Shown here in pieces: positions 22,801-33,533 of a DNA stretch of 64,000 nt (within the stretch, counting starts at the first letter, position 1; every line of letters begins with the position of its first letter). Below the pieces are notes generated by a model, which saw nothing but the letters and a program-made list of their open reading frames with translations, was not told the origin of the DNA and searched no databases. This DNA is from Heracleum sosnowskyi (taxonomy: Eukaryota; Streptophyta; Magnoliopsida; Apiales; Apiaceae). The DNA is taken from positions 137,523,228 through 137,587,227 of the forward strand of contig CM061235.1 in NCBI GenBank assembly GCA_030848705.1. The letters run 5' to 3'. The position numbers were made by a program, and so were the translations under genes.

Positions 22801-25549
22801 ATTGGATTTCTTCAATAAACCCAGCTTCTAAAAGCTTATTTACTTCTTGCTTAATGGCTTCAAGCCTCTCTGGAGCAAAACTTATTTTCTTTTGTTTCAC
22901 TGCCTTCCTTTCTGGATCCACATTCAATTTGTGAGATATTAGTTGGGGATCAATCCCTGGCATGTCAGCCGCTGTCCAAGCAAAAACGTCATTGTTCTCT
23001 TGAAGAAAAGATGCGAGTTTGCCTTTCAATGGTTCGGGCAGTAGTGCCCCAACATAAGTCACCTTTTCTGGTTCATCCGGGACTAAGGGAATTGGGATTA
23101 AATCCTCAGCTGGTTTCCCTCTTCGGTCCTCATTGTCACTAGTGTCCATATCTTCAATGGGGAGAACCTGCCCCCCAACTCCATCAGGCCTCAACGCGGC
23201 TACATAACAGCTTCTAGCCATCTTTTGGTCTCCTCGTTCTTCACCAATCCCATTCCTCGTTGGGAATTTGATTTTTAGATGATAAGATGAGGCAACAGCC
23301 TTGAACGCATGAAGACCAGTCCTTCCGAGGATTGCATTGTAGGTTGAAGTCGCTTTTATGACTATGAAGTTCAACATCTGAGTAGACGTATTCGTTCCTT
23401 GCCCCATGGTCATTGGGAGTTGGATAGTGCCTTCCACCTTTGATTCCACTCCATTGAACCCATATATGGGCATATTAGAGGGTGTCAACTGAGAATCAGT
23501 GTAACCCATCTTGATGAAGGCATCGTGGAACAAGATATCCACTGAAGCTCCATTATCAACCAAGACTCTTTTTGTTTCGGAGTTGCCTATCACAGGTATT
23601 ATGACAAGAGGATCATCATGGGGGAACTTCACCCCTTCCAAGTCTGAATCGTCAAAACCTATTGACACTTCTGTCCTGGCACGTTTCGGTGCTTCTCCAA
23701 CCACAGTCATTACCTCTCGGGCATAAGCCTTTCTTGAGTTTCGGGAGGATCCAGCAGCAGTTGGCCCTCCGAATATCATGTTGATCACTGGCCCTCGGGG
23801 CTTGGGATTCCGATCTTGATCGTTGTCCCTTCTATCATAATCCTTTCTTTCATAGTTCCCCCTTTGGCTACCTTGGCTTCCATCCTTAGTGAACTTGCTG
23901 AGTTTTCCTCTTCGTATCAGAAACTCAATCTCATCTTTCAATTGCCTACAATCGTCGGTGTCATGACCGACTTCTTTGTGGAACCGACAAAACTGATTTT
24001 GGTTCCGTTTGGACAAATCAGCCCTCATTGGCTTTGGCCATTTGATATCTTCTTCCTTGGCTATCTCCATCAGAATTTGACTCCTGGGAGTATTCAATCT
24101 TGCATACTCCGTGAACTTTGGCCCAAAGTTATTTCTCTTGGGTGGAGAGTCAGAATTCTTTGATGTTCGGGGAAACTTTTCCTTGACGTCGTACTCCTGA
24201 GTTTCTTTTCTTTTCTTTGAGTTTCCACCGTCGCCAACGGTGGGTTCATACTTTCTCATGCTTTCCTCAGCCTTGATGTACTTTCCGGCTCTATCTTGGA
24301 GCTTCAACATGCTCTCTGGTGGATGTTTAGCCAACGACCTCCTGAAGTGGTCATCAGTGGTTCCTTGTTGCAGGGCTATCATAGCCACTTTGTCGTCTAA
24401 GTCCGGGACTTTCAAAGCCTCTCGAGTGAATCGATTAATGTAGTCCCTTAGGGCTTCATTCTTTCCTTGACGTATTGCCATGAGTGATGCCGAACTTTTC
24501 TCATGCACCCTTCCACTAATGAACTGATTGATGAAAGCCTTGCTTAGCTCCTTAAAGGACCCAATAGAGTTGGGAGGTAGACGGCTGTACCAACGTTGAG
24601 CCATACCTGCAAGAGTTTGGGGAAACGCCCTACACTTGACCGCATCGTTGGCTGGCTGCAACAGCAGTGCATTGGAGAATGTCCTTACATGATTTGCGGG
24701 ATCTCCCGTTCCATCATAGGCTTTGATCGAAGGCATCTTAAACTTTCTGGATATAGCCGTTTTCATGATGTCTTGAGTAAACGGTGGTGTAGGATCATCA
24801 GGATCTCCTAGGGGCAACAGATTACTAGGATCACCCCTTGGGGCTTCAGCCCTCTTGGTCCTTCTTGGTGGATCCAAGTTGATTATCGGGATTCCTTCAG
24901 TCGTTCGGCCCCGAGTTTGAGCGGCCTCTTCTTCAGCAAGGAGTTTTTTGAGCCTTGCAGTCTCTGCCTCATGGGCTGCAAGCTTCTCCCTAGTAGTTTG
25001 GGGTGGCTCCCGGTTTGTCTGTGAAGAACGTCTCCTCCTTGGGGCGACATCCTCCCCAGTTGTATAACCCTCATCCTCAGTGTATGGGCCAGAGTAATCT
25101 TGAATGAGAGGGGTCTGACGAGTTTGTTGATTTTGGGGTCCCAGACCTTGAATATAAGGAGGCACATATGCCTCATGGTAGATTGGATTAGTTCCACTAC
25201 CGCCCGCCATGGGTCGAGGGGGCATGCCATAGCTTGGCATCCCTAAAGTCTGATTCGCGTATTGAGGGAGATCAGTAGTATGGAGTTGAAGGCTCCTTGG
25301 TGCACTCATGAGCAGCGGGGAGGTCGTGATTGGTTGCTGGTGAACGGTCTCTTGTGGATTAGATCCATGAATGACCATCTGCAGGGGATTCGTCCCTTCA
25401 ACCGAAATCGGGATTTCCGGTCCTTGAGTACTGGTGGGGATATTCGCCCCTTGTGTGCCGGTAGTCGGCGGTGCCTGATCAGCCTCAGAGGTGAGGGGGC
25501 GATCGTCGGGAGTCTGAGTATCCCGAGCTGTTCTTCGTGTGTTTGCCAT
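19865..25549 (-). CDS. Element 1 gag-pol polyprotein, intact (1894 aa)
   Basis: One open frame encodes all proteins for retrotransposition. In order: a low-complexity N-terminus; Gag with YDGTGDPANHVRTF (about residue 278); a zinc-knuckle-like CRFHKEVGHDTDDC (about 530); aspartic protease with LVDNGASVDILFHD; reverse transcriptase with YVDDM and the FGLKNAGATYQRL region; RNase H 1 (AVSNTALGAVLVKEE); and a second, archaeal-type RNase H starting LYFDGASKTKSSGAGLVLQS with NEAEYEALIAGL. Last is integrase, with the zinc-binding HEGICGQHLGG...CERCQKHA and catalytic D, D, E in WGMDIL, VTDNGTQF and QAEVANR. There is no chromodomain. The start ATG lies about 33 bases from the LTR. Having two RNase H domains is characteristic of Tat elements. 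The protease has DNGA instead of the usual DTGA or DSGA. No stop or frameshift is seen, so it may still be active. Confidence 0.95.
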   Translation of the reverse strand: MANTRRTARDTQTPDDRPLTSEADQAPPTTGTQGANIPTSTQGPEIPISVEGTNPLQMVIHGSNPQETVHQQPITTSPLLMSAPRSLQLHTTDLPQYANQTLGMPSYGMPPRPMAGGSGTNPIYHEAYVPPYIQGLGPQNQQTRQTPLIQDYSGPYTEDEGYTTGEDVAPRRRRSSQTNREPPQTTREKLAAHEAETARLKKLLAEEEAAQTRGRTTEGIPIINLDPPRRTKRAEAPRGDPSNLLPLGDPDDPTPPFTQDIMKTAISRKFKMPSIKAYDGTGDPANHVRTFSNALLLQPANDAVKCRAFPQTLAGMAQRWYSRLPPNSIGSFKELSKAFINQFISGRVHEKSSASLMAIRQGKNEALRDYINRFTREALKVPDLDDKVAMIALQQGTTDDHFRRSLAKHPPESMLKLQDRAGKYIKAEESMRKYEPTVGDGGNSKKRKETQEYDVKEKFPRTSKNSDSPPKRNNFGPKFTEYARLNTPRSQILMEIAKEEDIKWPKPMRADLSKRNQNQFCRFHKEVGHDTDDCRQLKDEIEFLIRRGKLSKFTKDGSQGSQRGNYERKDYDRRDNDQDRNPKPRGPVINMIFGGPTAAGSSRNSRKAYAREVMTVVGEAPKRARTEVSIGFDDSDLEGVKFPHDDPLVIIPVIGNSETKRVLVDNGASVDILFHDAFIKMGYTDSQLTPSNMPIYGFNGVESKVEGTIQLPMTMGQGTNTSTQMLNFIVIKATSTYNAILGRTGLHAFKAVASSYHLKIKFPTRNGIGEERGDQKMARSCYVAALRPDGVGGQVLPIEDMDTSDNEDRRGKPAEDLIPIPLVPDEPEKVTYVGALLPEPLKGKLASFLQENNDVFAWTAADMPGIDPQLISHKLNVDPERKAVKQKKISFAPERLEAIKQEVNKLLEAGFIEEIQFPEWLANPVMVKKANGKWRMCVDFTDLNDACPKDCFPLPRIDALIDATAGHEMLSFMDGFSGYNQIKMHKDDIAKVSFITDFGVFCFLVMAFGLKNAGATYQRLVNKIFEHLIGKTMEVYVDDMLVKSLDKADHIEHLREAFEVLRHHKMMLNPAKCAFGVGSGKFLGLMVSKRGIEANPDKIKAILDMEPPKTVKDVQKLTGRVAALGRFISKSGEKCLPFFKALKKVKNFEWTTESQEAFEALKKYMAEAPLLAKPKPGEILYLYLAVSNTALGAVLVKEEVKVQKPIYYVSKILHGAEINYSMVEKFALALIMASRKLRPYFQAHKIEVLTDQPLRNILHSPQVSGRLIKWAIELVEFDIKYKPRTAIKAQALADFMVECTIDNQEVGGQEVIVEDKKDEEMTFKECWVLYFDGASKTKSSGAGLVLQSPDGFLIEYALKLDFPTTNNEAEYEALIAGLGLAGALRVKTLKVCGDSRLVVSQVNGEFEARDEVMAKYLKLVKAIMTQFDECYVEHIPREENMKADALSKFASSEIENYAGSVYFQVLKTPSINGKLVAPIGITSCWIDPIKAHLETGWLPNDTSEARKLYVRALRYALIEGILYKKSFVIPYLKCLRPQEAELALKEVHEGICGQHLGGRALAHKVTRLGFYWPSILADAKSYVKKCERCQKHAPVVRQPPEMMTSINSPIPFAMWGMDILRPFPMASAQRKFLIVAIDYFTKWIEAKPLAKITTKQVMQFFWENVICRYGIPRVLVTDNGTQFNNDEFKKYCDENDIKLRFTSVAHPQANGQAEVANRIILDGLKKRVERSRNTWVDELLPILWAYRTTCKVTTGATPFLLAYGAEAVVPVEITHTSPRVEAYEPEQNEEGLRLALDLIDEVRDEANAKIVEHQKKASFYYNLRVKERFFRQGDLVLRKIEASGVGQKGKLAPNWEGPYRVKNVFGRGSYKLETLEGHEVPRTWHASNLKVYYV

Positions 25550-25562
25550 GGTTGATGTTGTC

Positions 25563-25581
25563 TTCCCACAGACGGCGCCAA
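25563..25581 (-). promoter_or_regulatory. Element 1 primer-binding site
   Basis: On the minus strand TTTGGCGCCGTCTGTGGGAA follows the 5' LTR directly. TGG as the first matched bases fits the CCA end of a tRNA. I do not assign the tRNA. Element 2 has the same site. Confidence 0.85.
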
Positions 25582-25582
25582 A

Positions 25583-26087
25583 TGTTATGGATTAAAAAAC
25601 GTGCTTTGTGAATTTAATGCTAGGTTTAATGAGCTTCGAGCTTTTATGGCTGCACTCGTGTATCCGGACTAAATTGGTCCTCACAAGATGCCTACGTATC
25701 TCAAATTGTTATTGAGAATCAAGCCAAAGATGTAGTTCTGATTGTAGGATCAGGGACCTTATATAGGCGGCTGGAGCCTAGTATTTATGGTATGTTTGGG
25801 AGACTTAGCGGATAAGTCTTCTTTTTGATATTGGATAAGTATTGTATTTCTTGCTGAAGAATTCGTTTCCTTGTTGATAAAGGTTATGACTCATTAATTG
25901 CCTTTAATTGGGATTCTGGATCCTTCTTTGACCAATTTGCCATAATTTGGACTCTTTTTATGAGCTGTGTATTTTCCCTATTCATTAATTACGAAATTAA
26001 TGAATAATTAGGGTATTGGGCTTTAAATATCGGCCTTTTGTTTGACCAGTCAATTATATTTCTATAATTACTTTTCTGACCATATCA
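25583..26087 (-). repeat. Element 1, 5' LTR
   Basis: 505 bp, upstream LTR in element orientation, carrying the promoter for gag-pol transcription. It is 99.2 percent identical to the 3' LTR by direct comparison. Confidence 0.95.
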
Positions 26088-26115
26088 TGATGCATTCTGT
26101 AATTCTCAAAATATA

Positions 26116-26386
26116 CTTCCCCCGTCCCTCTAATTTCTTTACACATTTTTCTTTTTGGCATGTCCCTCTCAATTCTTTACATTCCAAAAGTTTCTAAAAT
26201 AGTAAAGTTTTATAATATAAAAATTAATTACATCCACTACTTTCTCCCACTATCTCCATTTTATATATTAAATATTGATTGGTCCCACCTATTTACTCAC
26301 TTTTCTTACTTTTCTTCACTAAATTACACTTTTTCTTAAACTCCGTGTCCAACCTCAATGTAAAGAATTGAGGCGGACAGAGAGAG
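26116..26386. mobile_element. Stowaway-type MITE (271 bp)
   Basis: It starts CTTCCCCCGTCCCTCTAATT and ends GAATTGAGGCGGACAGAGAG, an imperfect inverted repeat with CTTTACA in both arms, flanked by TA. This is the Stowaway (Tc1/mariner) pattern. The last bases of the same element open the window at position 1, so it was part of the duplicated segment. The gap 26,088-26,115 holds nothing else. Confidence 0.85.
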
Positions 26387-26649
26387 TATATGCTATGCTA
26401 AAGTGTTTTTTGATAAAAGTTATGTGATGTTAACTGATAAATTAATTCAGGGATATTATAAAAAATTAAATTTTGAATTATAAATAAAATAGAAATCTAG
26501 AATTCAATTCAAAGTCGATAAAATTCAAATTTTGAATTTAGAATGATTCACCCGGCCGAGCTCAGCCAGACCCTTTAAATCAAAAAACAAACAACCTCTC
26601 TCTCTCTCTCTCAAGAAAAAAGTAAAAAATTAGACGGAGATAAAAGAAG

Positions 26650-27901
26650 ATGGTGGTACTGCGTTCCGGAAATGAAACGACGACGGGGACTTGTTCATCT
26701 ATGGCCTCTAGAAGGTAAAATCTATTGAGTTTTATATTTTCTACTTTGATTGTGCTTGCTTTTTCTGCATGTTTATTTACACGCACTAGGGTTTTCTTGC
26801 TGTTCGAGTGCCCAATTTATGATATATACGTACCTAATGTTTTCGCTTGTCGAAATAATATTATGCAATACTTATGAGATCGTATGCTATTTGGGTCGAT
26901 AATTCTTACTTTCTGTGGAAAATGCAATCATCAAACGCAGGAATTCAGCATTGCCTGGAACAACTGAGAAAAGGGATATCGAGTAAGTTTATCGCACTAA
27001 ACTACACACTATTGCTAAATTTTACGGTTTAAAAATTAGAATTTAGGGGTTTAAAGATATGCTATTTTCTATTTATTAGAATTCTGGTTTGGGGGTTTTC
27101 TAAGGCCCTAATTCTTCTGGGCTTAGAGATTGTATGCTATTTGGGTCGATAATTCTTACTTTTTGTGGAAAATGCAATCATCAAACGCAGGAATTTACCA
27201 ATGACCGGAACATCTCCAACAACTAAGAAAAGGGGAACAACTGAGAAAAGGGATAACAAGTAAGTTTTATTTCAATTTTATTTTCTTTACTTATATTCAT
27301 TTGAATTTGATTTGTCAACTGACAATTTTTCTTACCTTTTTTTTTTATTAAGGAAAAAGGGAAAACGAGTCAAACGAGTCAAAATTGTTAAGTATGGAGA
27401 GCGGGACGCTTTCGACATGTTCATGTACCTTTTTACTTTATTTTTTTCCTTATTCAATCTTTCCTTTGTAGGTTTTAATTTGATTTTGTTTGACTATAGG
27501 ATTATGGACTTTAAGCTACGATATTACAAGACTCATCCACGCCCAAACTTCTTAGTAAGATCTCCCTTTTTTTTAACACTACTTTAAGTGTCAATTATTT
27601 TATGAATCAATGTTAATTCTTTTCTTTGTGCTCTTTTCATCAAAGGTAATGGGGCCAGATCAAGTCGAAACCGTTCTCAATGAGGCTTTGGATGAAGGAT
27701 GTAAAGAATGGGGGAACATGAGTGATAATGTAAGTAATTTTGCTGAAAATTATATATCTGTTAGATATGCTGCGACCTCTAATTTCCTCATACTTAATTC
27801 TTTTTCAGAAAAAAGCTGAGTGGATGGAAAAGTTCGAGAAACTGCTGGCTGAAGGAAAGAGCCTAATGTCTCTTGAAAGAGAATACAGATCTCTGTATTA
27901 A
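26650..27901 (+). CDS. Unrecognised seven-exon gene, copy B
   Basis: Same exon layout, splice sites and start context as the gene at 274-1,525, with an open frame and about ten residue changes. The changes include VKIVKYGERDAFDM for VTLVKYGEWNAFDM, LNEALDEG for LNEGLAEG, and EREYRSLY for KREYRNLY at the end. The duplicated exons 2 and 3 are present here too, so that exon duplication is older than the segmental one. Both copies being open over seven exons argues for selection or a recent duplication. The function is unknown. Confidence 0.55.
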
Positions 27902-27985
27902 TACTATAGATAGTTTGATAGGCCCATTTGCTTAAGTACTTGAGCATGTGTGCTCTATTTGTTGACTAGTACAATTTTTTTGGTC

Positions 27986-28325
27986 TGTAATAATTTGATA
28001 CTTGGTTATTTTTGGTATTTGGATCCCTACGGTTGCAAATATGGTGGATGTTTTATTTATCTATGCAAGACATTTAAATTTGTTATGATTATTCTTTTGC
28101 ATTAAATACTTCAACTCTAGGACACACAGGGCACACTAATACTACTTGGTTATGAACTGCTTGTGTCACCCCTTAGAGTGGCCTTGATCTGTTCCCACGC
28201 CAACTAGTCACTCTAAATAATTTGTCGCCTCTGTGATCTTGATATCAAGCTTGGAAGTGGTACTGTATCTCTTGTACTCAATTTCAGTTCTTTAGCACTT
28301 CTCTTACTAAATGCAATTTCAGGTT
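27986..28325. repeat. R1 repeat, copy 3
   Basis: Third copy of the 340-bp repeat. It joins directly to the F-box remnant. Confidence 0.85.
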
Positions 28326-28329
28326 AACG

Positions 28330-28490
28330 TTCCACCCATTTGATGCTAATGTTGTGTATATGCATTGTGTGGAACGGTCTTGTATTGTGACTTATAACGT
28401 TCGAGCTAGACGGTTGGATGTCACTTGTGAGGCTAACGGTGTCGTTGAAGACCTCTCTGGGTATGTGGTGGTCCCAGTTGTGCTTCTGAT
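28330..28490 (+). pseudogene. F-box 3' remnant in copy B
   Basis: It reads FHPFDANVVYMHCVERSCIV and then TYNVRARRLDVTCEANG, as in copy A at 6,310-6,440. All upstream F-box sequence is gone, so this is a truncated relic. The R2 repeat follows at 28,492-29,010. Confidence 0.8.
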
Positions 28491-28491
28491 G

Positions 28492-30605
28492 TGGTCTGAG
28501 GTACTGCCTTTTCCATTCCTCGTTTTTCAGGTATCTCGCTTCATCGTTTTATTGCTAACAACCCTTGGTGGATGGTGCAGTTGCGCGTGTGACTACGATA
28601 AACTTGGTCGATATTTTGATGATAAACAACAGTGGGATTGTAATCTTCTTGAACAATTTTGGTAAGTCTTGCATATTCACAGATAGAGTTTATGTTGTTT
28701 GGGTTATATATATGAAGGCATATTGAATTTGATTTGGTGATAGAAGAAAGCAATATTCGGAATTTGCGAGTTATTATCTTTTTGATCAATCATGTTGATA
28801 TATTAATCTGAGACGGGGTTCATGACATTTTTGGTGTGCAGTTCAATGCGAATTTTATATACCTACCTATTATTTTTCCATATGGTTATATGGCTCTTTG
28901 TGAATTTGTAGTTATCATTTTCAAGTTCACAGGATTCAATCTTTGTAGTTATTTTTCTATATGGTTATATCACTCTTTGTGAATTTGTAGATTGTAGTTA
29001 TCATTTTCTAGAAAGCTTAGAGCTATATCTAATTAAGAAGAAACAACTTGAGAATTCAGAGCCTCCATTTTTAAAAAAGGCTTAGATTTTGTCCTCAAAT
29101 CCACTCCATTCCCCTTTACCTGTGGGTAATATGGATTGCTACATGTGTGTTATATGGATAAGTGGATTATTAAGTAGAAATTATGTAGATATCTCAACCA
29201 ACTAGAATCCTACTAACAATCTAATTCAGTGAGATATACAAAAAGAACATTTAAAGGGTTTGTTTCTAATAAGCTTGGCAACTTGAAGAGTCTGATAAGC
29301 TTGGACATGTACAACAACAATATACAGGTATCATTTCTCCTACTTTGAGAAATTGCACCTCTTGTTTTCTTGGAAGTTGGCCTTATCGTGTGTGTATATG
29401 TATTTATGTTTTTTCCCATGGCCAATTCATTTAAGCATCTCAAGTTTAAACTGAACTATTCAAGTATGTGACTGAGGCAGTGACGTGAGTTAATGATCTT
29501 CAGTGGCGCGTTTCATTTGACATTGCCACTGCATATATCAGTTTGCCTATATTACTCGCACCTCAGGCTCGATCATTTTGGCTTCCATCTGGCAAACGAT
29601 TTCCACGTAAACATGTAAAACACATATTGAAACCCCTTTGGAATTATAAATTGATCTCTGAAGTTTTATGTTGTGGTAAATTTATTCTGAGATCAAAAAA
29701 ATTAGAACGTGCAACAAATTTCGCCTACAGCTGGTATTCTTTCTACATGCAATTTAGGTACTACACACATTTAATATATATTTGGGTGTTATAAACATAG
29801 CTTTAAAAATCCCTGTTTTATAACTCTTTGCAATAATGTAAAAAACCGTTGGGGTCCATAAGTAATCTTTTAACTTTTCTGTTGTGGACACTGGACAGTA
29901 CAGCTGCAAATTGATACTCCTATGTTTAGTTTACATTTAAAACTTAGGTTATTGATGTAGGACAACATCTGGGTGAAAGTGGTTAAACACATATAAGTGA
30001 AAGAGGCTCATTTGTTAGAGATAGGCCTAATGCTGTGTAGCATAATGGAGGTATGAAATATTTTATCATGGTAAATGCATAAAAAATATATTTTTGATAT
30101 TACAGGCTGCTGGAGTTTGTCACAGGTAGTTTTTAAAAATCATTCTTCTTCCCCCTTTACATCGCTACAAGATGTAGTGCGAGAGTGAGGGCATCCTAAC
30201 CAGTTGTGACCGAAGACGTTTGAGAACACCGAAGGTTATCTGTGTAGCAGTGTAATGCTAACTGTGTCGCAGGTAATTTGGTCAATATATTGAGCATCGT
30301 AATACAATACCTTACATATGGTTGCTTAGGCTAAAAATTGTTGTTTCATGTGTGTTAATTAATAGGGTAATTTATAAATGAAGCACAACAGCTTGGATTA
30401 CTGTTTGCTAGGAATCGGGAATAATTGGATGTCACGTTCCATGTCACTGCATCAAAGTGGCGTATTAGCTGGTGAAATTGAGACAATCACAACTGAAGTT
30501 TGTGAAGTAAGTAACTGACTTAATATACTTGTTATTAATTTGTCAAGCTAATCTACTAACTTGCGCCTGGTACTCGAAAGTTCCAAGCTCTTTTTACACA
30601 CATAA
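28492..30605. other. Noncoding part of duplication copy B
   Basis: It holds the R2 repeat, the LRR remnant and the unrecognised GVLAGEIETITTEVCE fragment near 30,420-30,508. That fragment ends at a clean GTAAGT donor. No intact gene is seen. Confidence 0.6.
29253..29327 (+). pseudogene. Leucine-rich-repeat exon remnant, copy B
   Basis: It reads NKLGNLKSLISLDMYNNNIQ before a GT donor. It is the same relic as at 7,214-7,288. Confidence 0.6.
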
Positions 30606-31352
30606 TGCAAGTTAATTATATCGATAGCACTGCTATAATGTTATTTAACCCAGTTATAGATCATAGACAAGTTGAAGAAGATAAGTTACTTGATGCTTGA
30701 GTCTTTGTATTCTTGTCTGGAGTGAGGAATAACAAGGTATATCTATATGTAATGGCCATATATCACATGCAACCCATAGCCAAAAAAAATAAAAAATGGG
30801 CAAATTAAAACATGAATATACAATTGTACAACAGTAGTGTTGGATAAAATATATAACTACTGTCGTGAAGGTTGTTTCTTATTAAAATTTACTCGATTTT
30901 CAGATGGCGAGAAAATGTATGGAGGAAGGAAATTGGAATAACGTGCATGGAGAACAAGAGCTGCCGCGATGATTGATTGATTGTCAAGAACAAAGATCGA
31001 TCGTGTAGGTTTTTTTGAAGCTAGCTAGCAGTATGTTGTAAACATATAGGCCACCGCCGGGGTGTTATTTTAATGTCATTTTGGTCTGTGGCATTAGCTT
31101 ACTATACATAAGTTATGAAGCTGAGTGATTTGACTTACTTTTCAAGATATGAAAATATGAATGCATATAGACAAGTCCATTTTTTGCTCATCTAAATGTG
31201 TTTTATGCAGTTTGTAAAATAATTTCATATTATAGAGGCTCACACTGTGTAGCCTACAGGGAGAGAACCTGACACATTGAAGATGAGGTGTTTCTGTTAA
31301 AAAATATTAAAACAGTTAATGTTCTCTAAAGGTAATTAACTACTTATTAATA
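30606..31352. other. Intergenic, possible exon scraps
   Basis: Just after the duplication, IDKLKKISYLMLESLYSCLE is readable near 30,660-30,720 ahead of a stop. An AG acceptor followed by ATGGCGAGAAAATG lies near 30,903. Neither is enough to call a gene. The rest shows nothing. Confidence 0.3.
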
Positions 31353-32093
31353 ACTAGTTGAAAAAGCCGCGCTTCGCGGCGGCGTAATAATTTTTTTAAA
31401 ATTTCTATCAAATAACTTACGAAAATTACTCGGTACTCGCTAATAAGCCGTCCTCCCGTGAAACACGTTTTCCTTTTTAATATCAAAATCTCAAATTTAA
31501 TATATTGAATATATATTTGTCTTATATATTAATTTTTATGTTACCATACTCCTTTCTAATGAGACACTCTTTCGTCGAAAAAACACATATATAACTTTAC
31601 ATATTCTTTTTCAAATATAACTTTTAGTTATGTATTACAAACGCTTATTCTACTTCCAATAGAACTTTTAATTGCAAGTACTTTAGAACTTTTAGTTATA
31701 TATTACAAACGTTTATTCTACTTCCAATAGAACTTTTAATTGCAAGTACTTCTTTTATATTCGAACTTTTCTCCTCTATAAATCGAAACACCTATTCTAC
31801 TTCAAATAGAACTTTGCAAGAACTTCTTTTATATTTGAACTCTTTTCCTCTACAAATTCAAACACCTATTGTACTTCAAATAGAACTTTTAATTATATGT
31901 CTTCGCTATAAATTCGAATTCTTCTCCTCTATAACTTCGAACACCTATTCTACTTCTAATATGCTAAAGAATATTTTTTGATTTATTAGTATTTAAAATT
32001 GTAAACCTCTAAAAAAATTAGAAAAATAGATTGAGACGATCTTAGGGGTGCCACCTCACCTCCCGCGTATCCTCCTTTATGTATATATATTGA
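31353..32093 (-). mobile_element. Small non-autonomous Helitron, minus strand
   Basis: On the minus strand it starts TCAATATATATACATAAAGG (32,093) and ends with the hairpin GCCGCGAAGCGCGGC, then TTTTTCAACTAGT (31,353). It is inserted between A and T, as Helitrons are. Near the 5' end GAGGTGAGGTGGC matches the other Helitron at 33,534. The body carries a minisatellite of about 75 bp per unit. There is no coding sequence. Confidence 0.7.
31646..31975. repeat. Minisatellite inside the Helitron, about 75-bp unit
   Basis: TATTCTACTTC.AATAGAACTTT starts at about 31,646, 31,714, 31,793, 31,867 and 31,946, spaced 68-79 bases. The units share ACTTCTTTTATATT.GAA and CTCCTCTA....TCGAACACC. Confidence 0.75.
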
Positions 32094-33533
32094 TTATATA
32101 AAATTATATTACATTTTTATATATATATTCCCCTCTGTTATTTTAGAAAATTAGATGTTTAAGATTAAAAAAAATATAAAAGAGGTAATATGTTAGGCTT
32201 GTAGCTAAAATGGGCAACTAGTTATTTATTAATAATTATATATAACAATATTATCATTATATATTTATTTTGTATGTGTTATATTTAAAAGATTAGTCAT
32301 TTTCGTTAGAATATAAAACTATGTTTTAGCTGGAAAAACTAATCAGTTTTAAATATATAATAATATGTCCTGATCCTAGAAATTGATATAATTGAATATA
32401 ATGTTTATTTTATACATTGCACAATACTAAATACTCTCTTGGTTATTTTTAAACATACCTAAAAAATTGTCTGTTTCCTTTTTCATAAGAATCAAATACA
32501 ACCTCTAATTTCTTACTTTTTAAAAGGCATAAATCATATAATTGCTTCCTTTTTCATAAGAATCAAATACAACCTCTAATTTCTTATTTTTTAAAGGGCA
32601 TAAATCATATATGTTGTTTATGCGTTGAAACTTGCTAGCGTGGTTTTTGGTATATGAATCAATCAATTAATTTTTTTTTTTGTACATGAAATTATTAATT
32701 TGACATATATATCATTATATATTTGAATTATTGTGATTGATTATATAATATATCTGATAAGAAAATTATTTGATATGAAATATTGTTTAAATCAGTAACA
32801 TTAATTTATTAATGAAATAATAAATTTTGATAATAAAAATAAATTTTCTGGGGTCCAAACCTATTAATTTAGAGAGTTTTTAGTGTTACTAAATGCATGA
32901 GACGTTTACTGAATGCAGTAATGAACAATTATTTTTGTACTTCTATATACATTAAATGTCATTATAACTTATTAAAGGCAACATGACCAATTAATTACAT
33001 GCAAATCTATCTTTTTTTTTTTCTAAATTAATTAATAAATCTATGTCACCTTTCACAACGGAAGATTGTTCATATCATTAGGACATTTGTCCCTCCAATT
33101 TTAGTTGATGCAACTGAAAGCTTGTACTACAACCGGAATTAATTGTGTGAAGGTTGATGTTATTGGCTTGATGGTGTAGGTTGGATTTCTGGAGAAGTCA
33201 TTGTAATCTTTTTTTATTCAAAAAAAATTTATATTAAACAATTTGGAAACAAAGCGGCTAATTGTTTAGCTTATTTATTTGTTTTTCAACCTGATAGCAT
33301 AGCCGGTTGGGGATTTGTCTCAACCGAGTTCTTTTCATAATTAATGAAATTTGCTTTAAATTTGTCAAAAAAATAGCATATCAACATCTTTTAATTTTAT
33401 ATATATTTTTGTTATACGCGGTAAATTTTACTAAATACAATAATTGATAATTAAATGCTCATACAGTTTATTAAATACAATTTAATTAATAAATTTGCAT
33501 GATATTTAACTTATTTAATAGTATTTAATAGTA
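32094..33533. other. Intergenic, AT-rich
   Basis: A short direct repeat around TTGCTTCCTTTTTCATAAGAATC lies near 32,475 and 32,540. A LINE remnant is listed separately. No gene seen. Confidence 0.5.
33100..33375 (+). mobile_element. LINE 3' remnant (RNase H tail)
   Basis: The sequence reads GNKAANCLAYLFVFQPDSIA, then GWGFVSTEF, a stop and TTAATGAAATTTGC, ending in an A-rich stretch. This is the layout of the C-terminal RNase H region and tail of plant L1-type LINEs. The upstream part is too decayed to read. Confidence 0.5.

Larger units (their letters stand above)
15943..26087 (-). mobile_element. Full-length Tat-type Ty3/gypsy retrotransposon, element 1
   Basis: A 10,145-bp element is bounded by two 505-bp LTRs and lies on the minus strand. 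LTR ends on that strand are TGATATGG and CCATAACA. Flanks are GGATG (15,938-15,942) and TGATG (26,088-26,092), a 5-bp duplication with one mismatch. The primer-binding site, one long open gag-pol, an extra RNase H domain, a 3' tandem repeat, a polypurine tract and an antisense gene are all present. The second RNase H and the antisense ORF near the 3' LTR are marks of the Tat lineage. The LTRs differ at only four positions, so insertion was recent. Confidence 0.95.
26387..30605. repeat. Segmental duplication, copy B
   Basis: Collinear with copy A (1-8,440) but without the F-box body and the extra repeats. The junction near 28,325 is sharp: the R1 repeat ends at ATGCAATTTCAGGTTA and the sequence jumps to the F-box 3' end. 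Apart from these gaps the copies are about 95 percent alike by eye. The match ends near 30,605. Confidence 0.9.

Noticed and set aside
21074..25555. Plus-strand ORFs of 60-115 codons
   Set aside because: They are shadows of the gag-pol frame of element 1 on the other strand.
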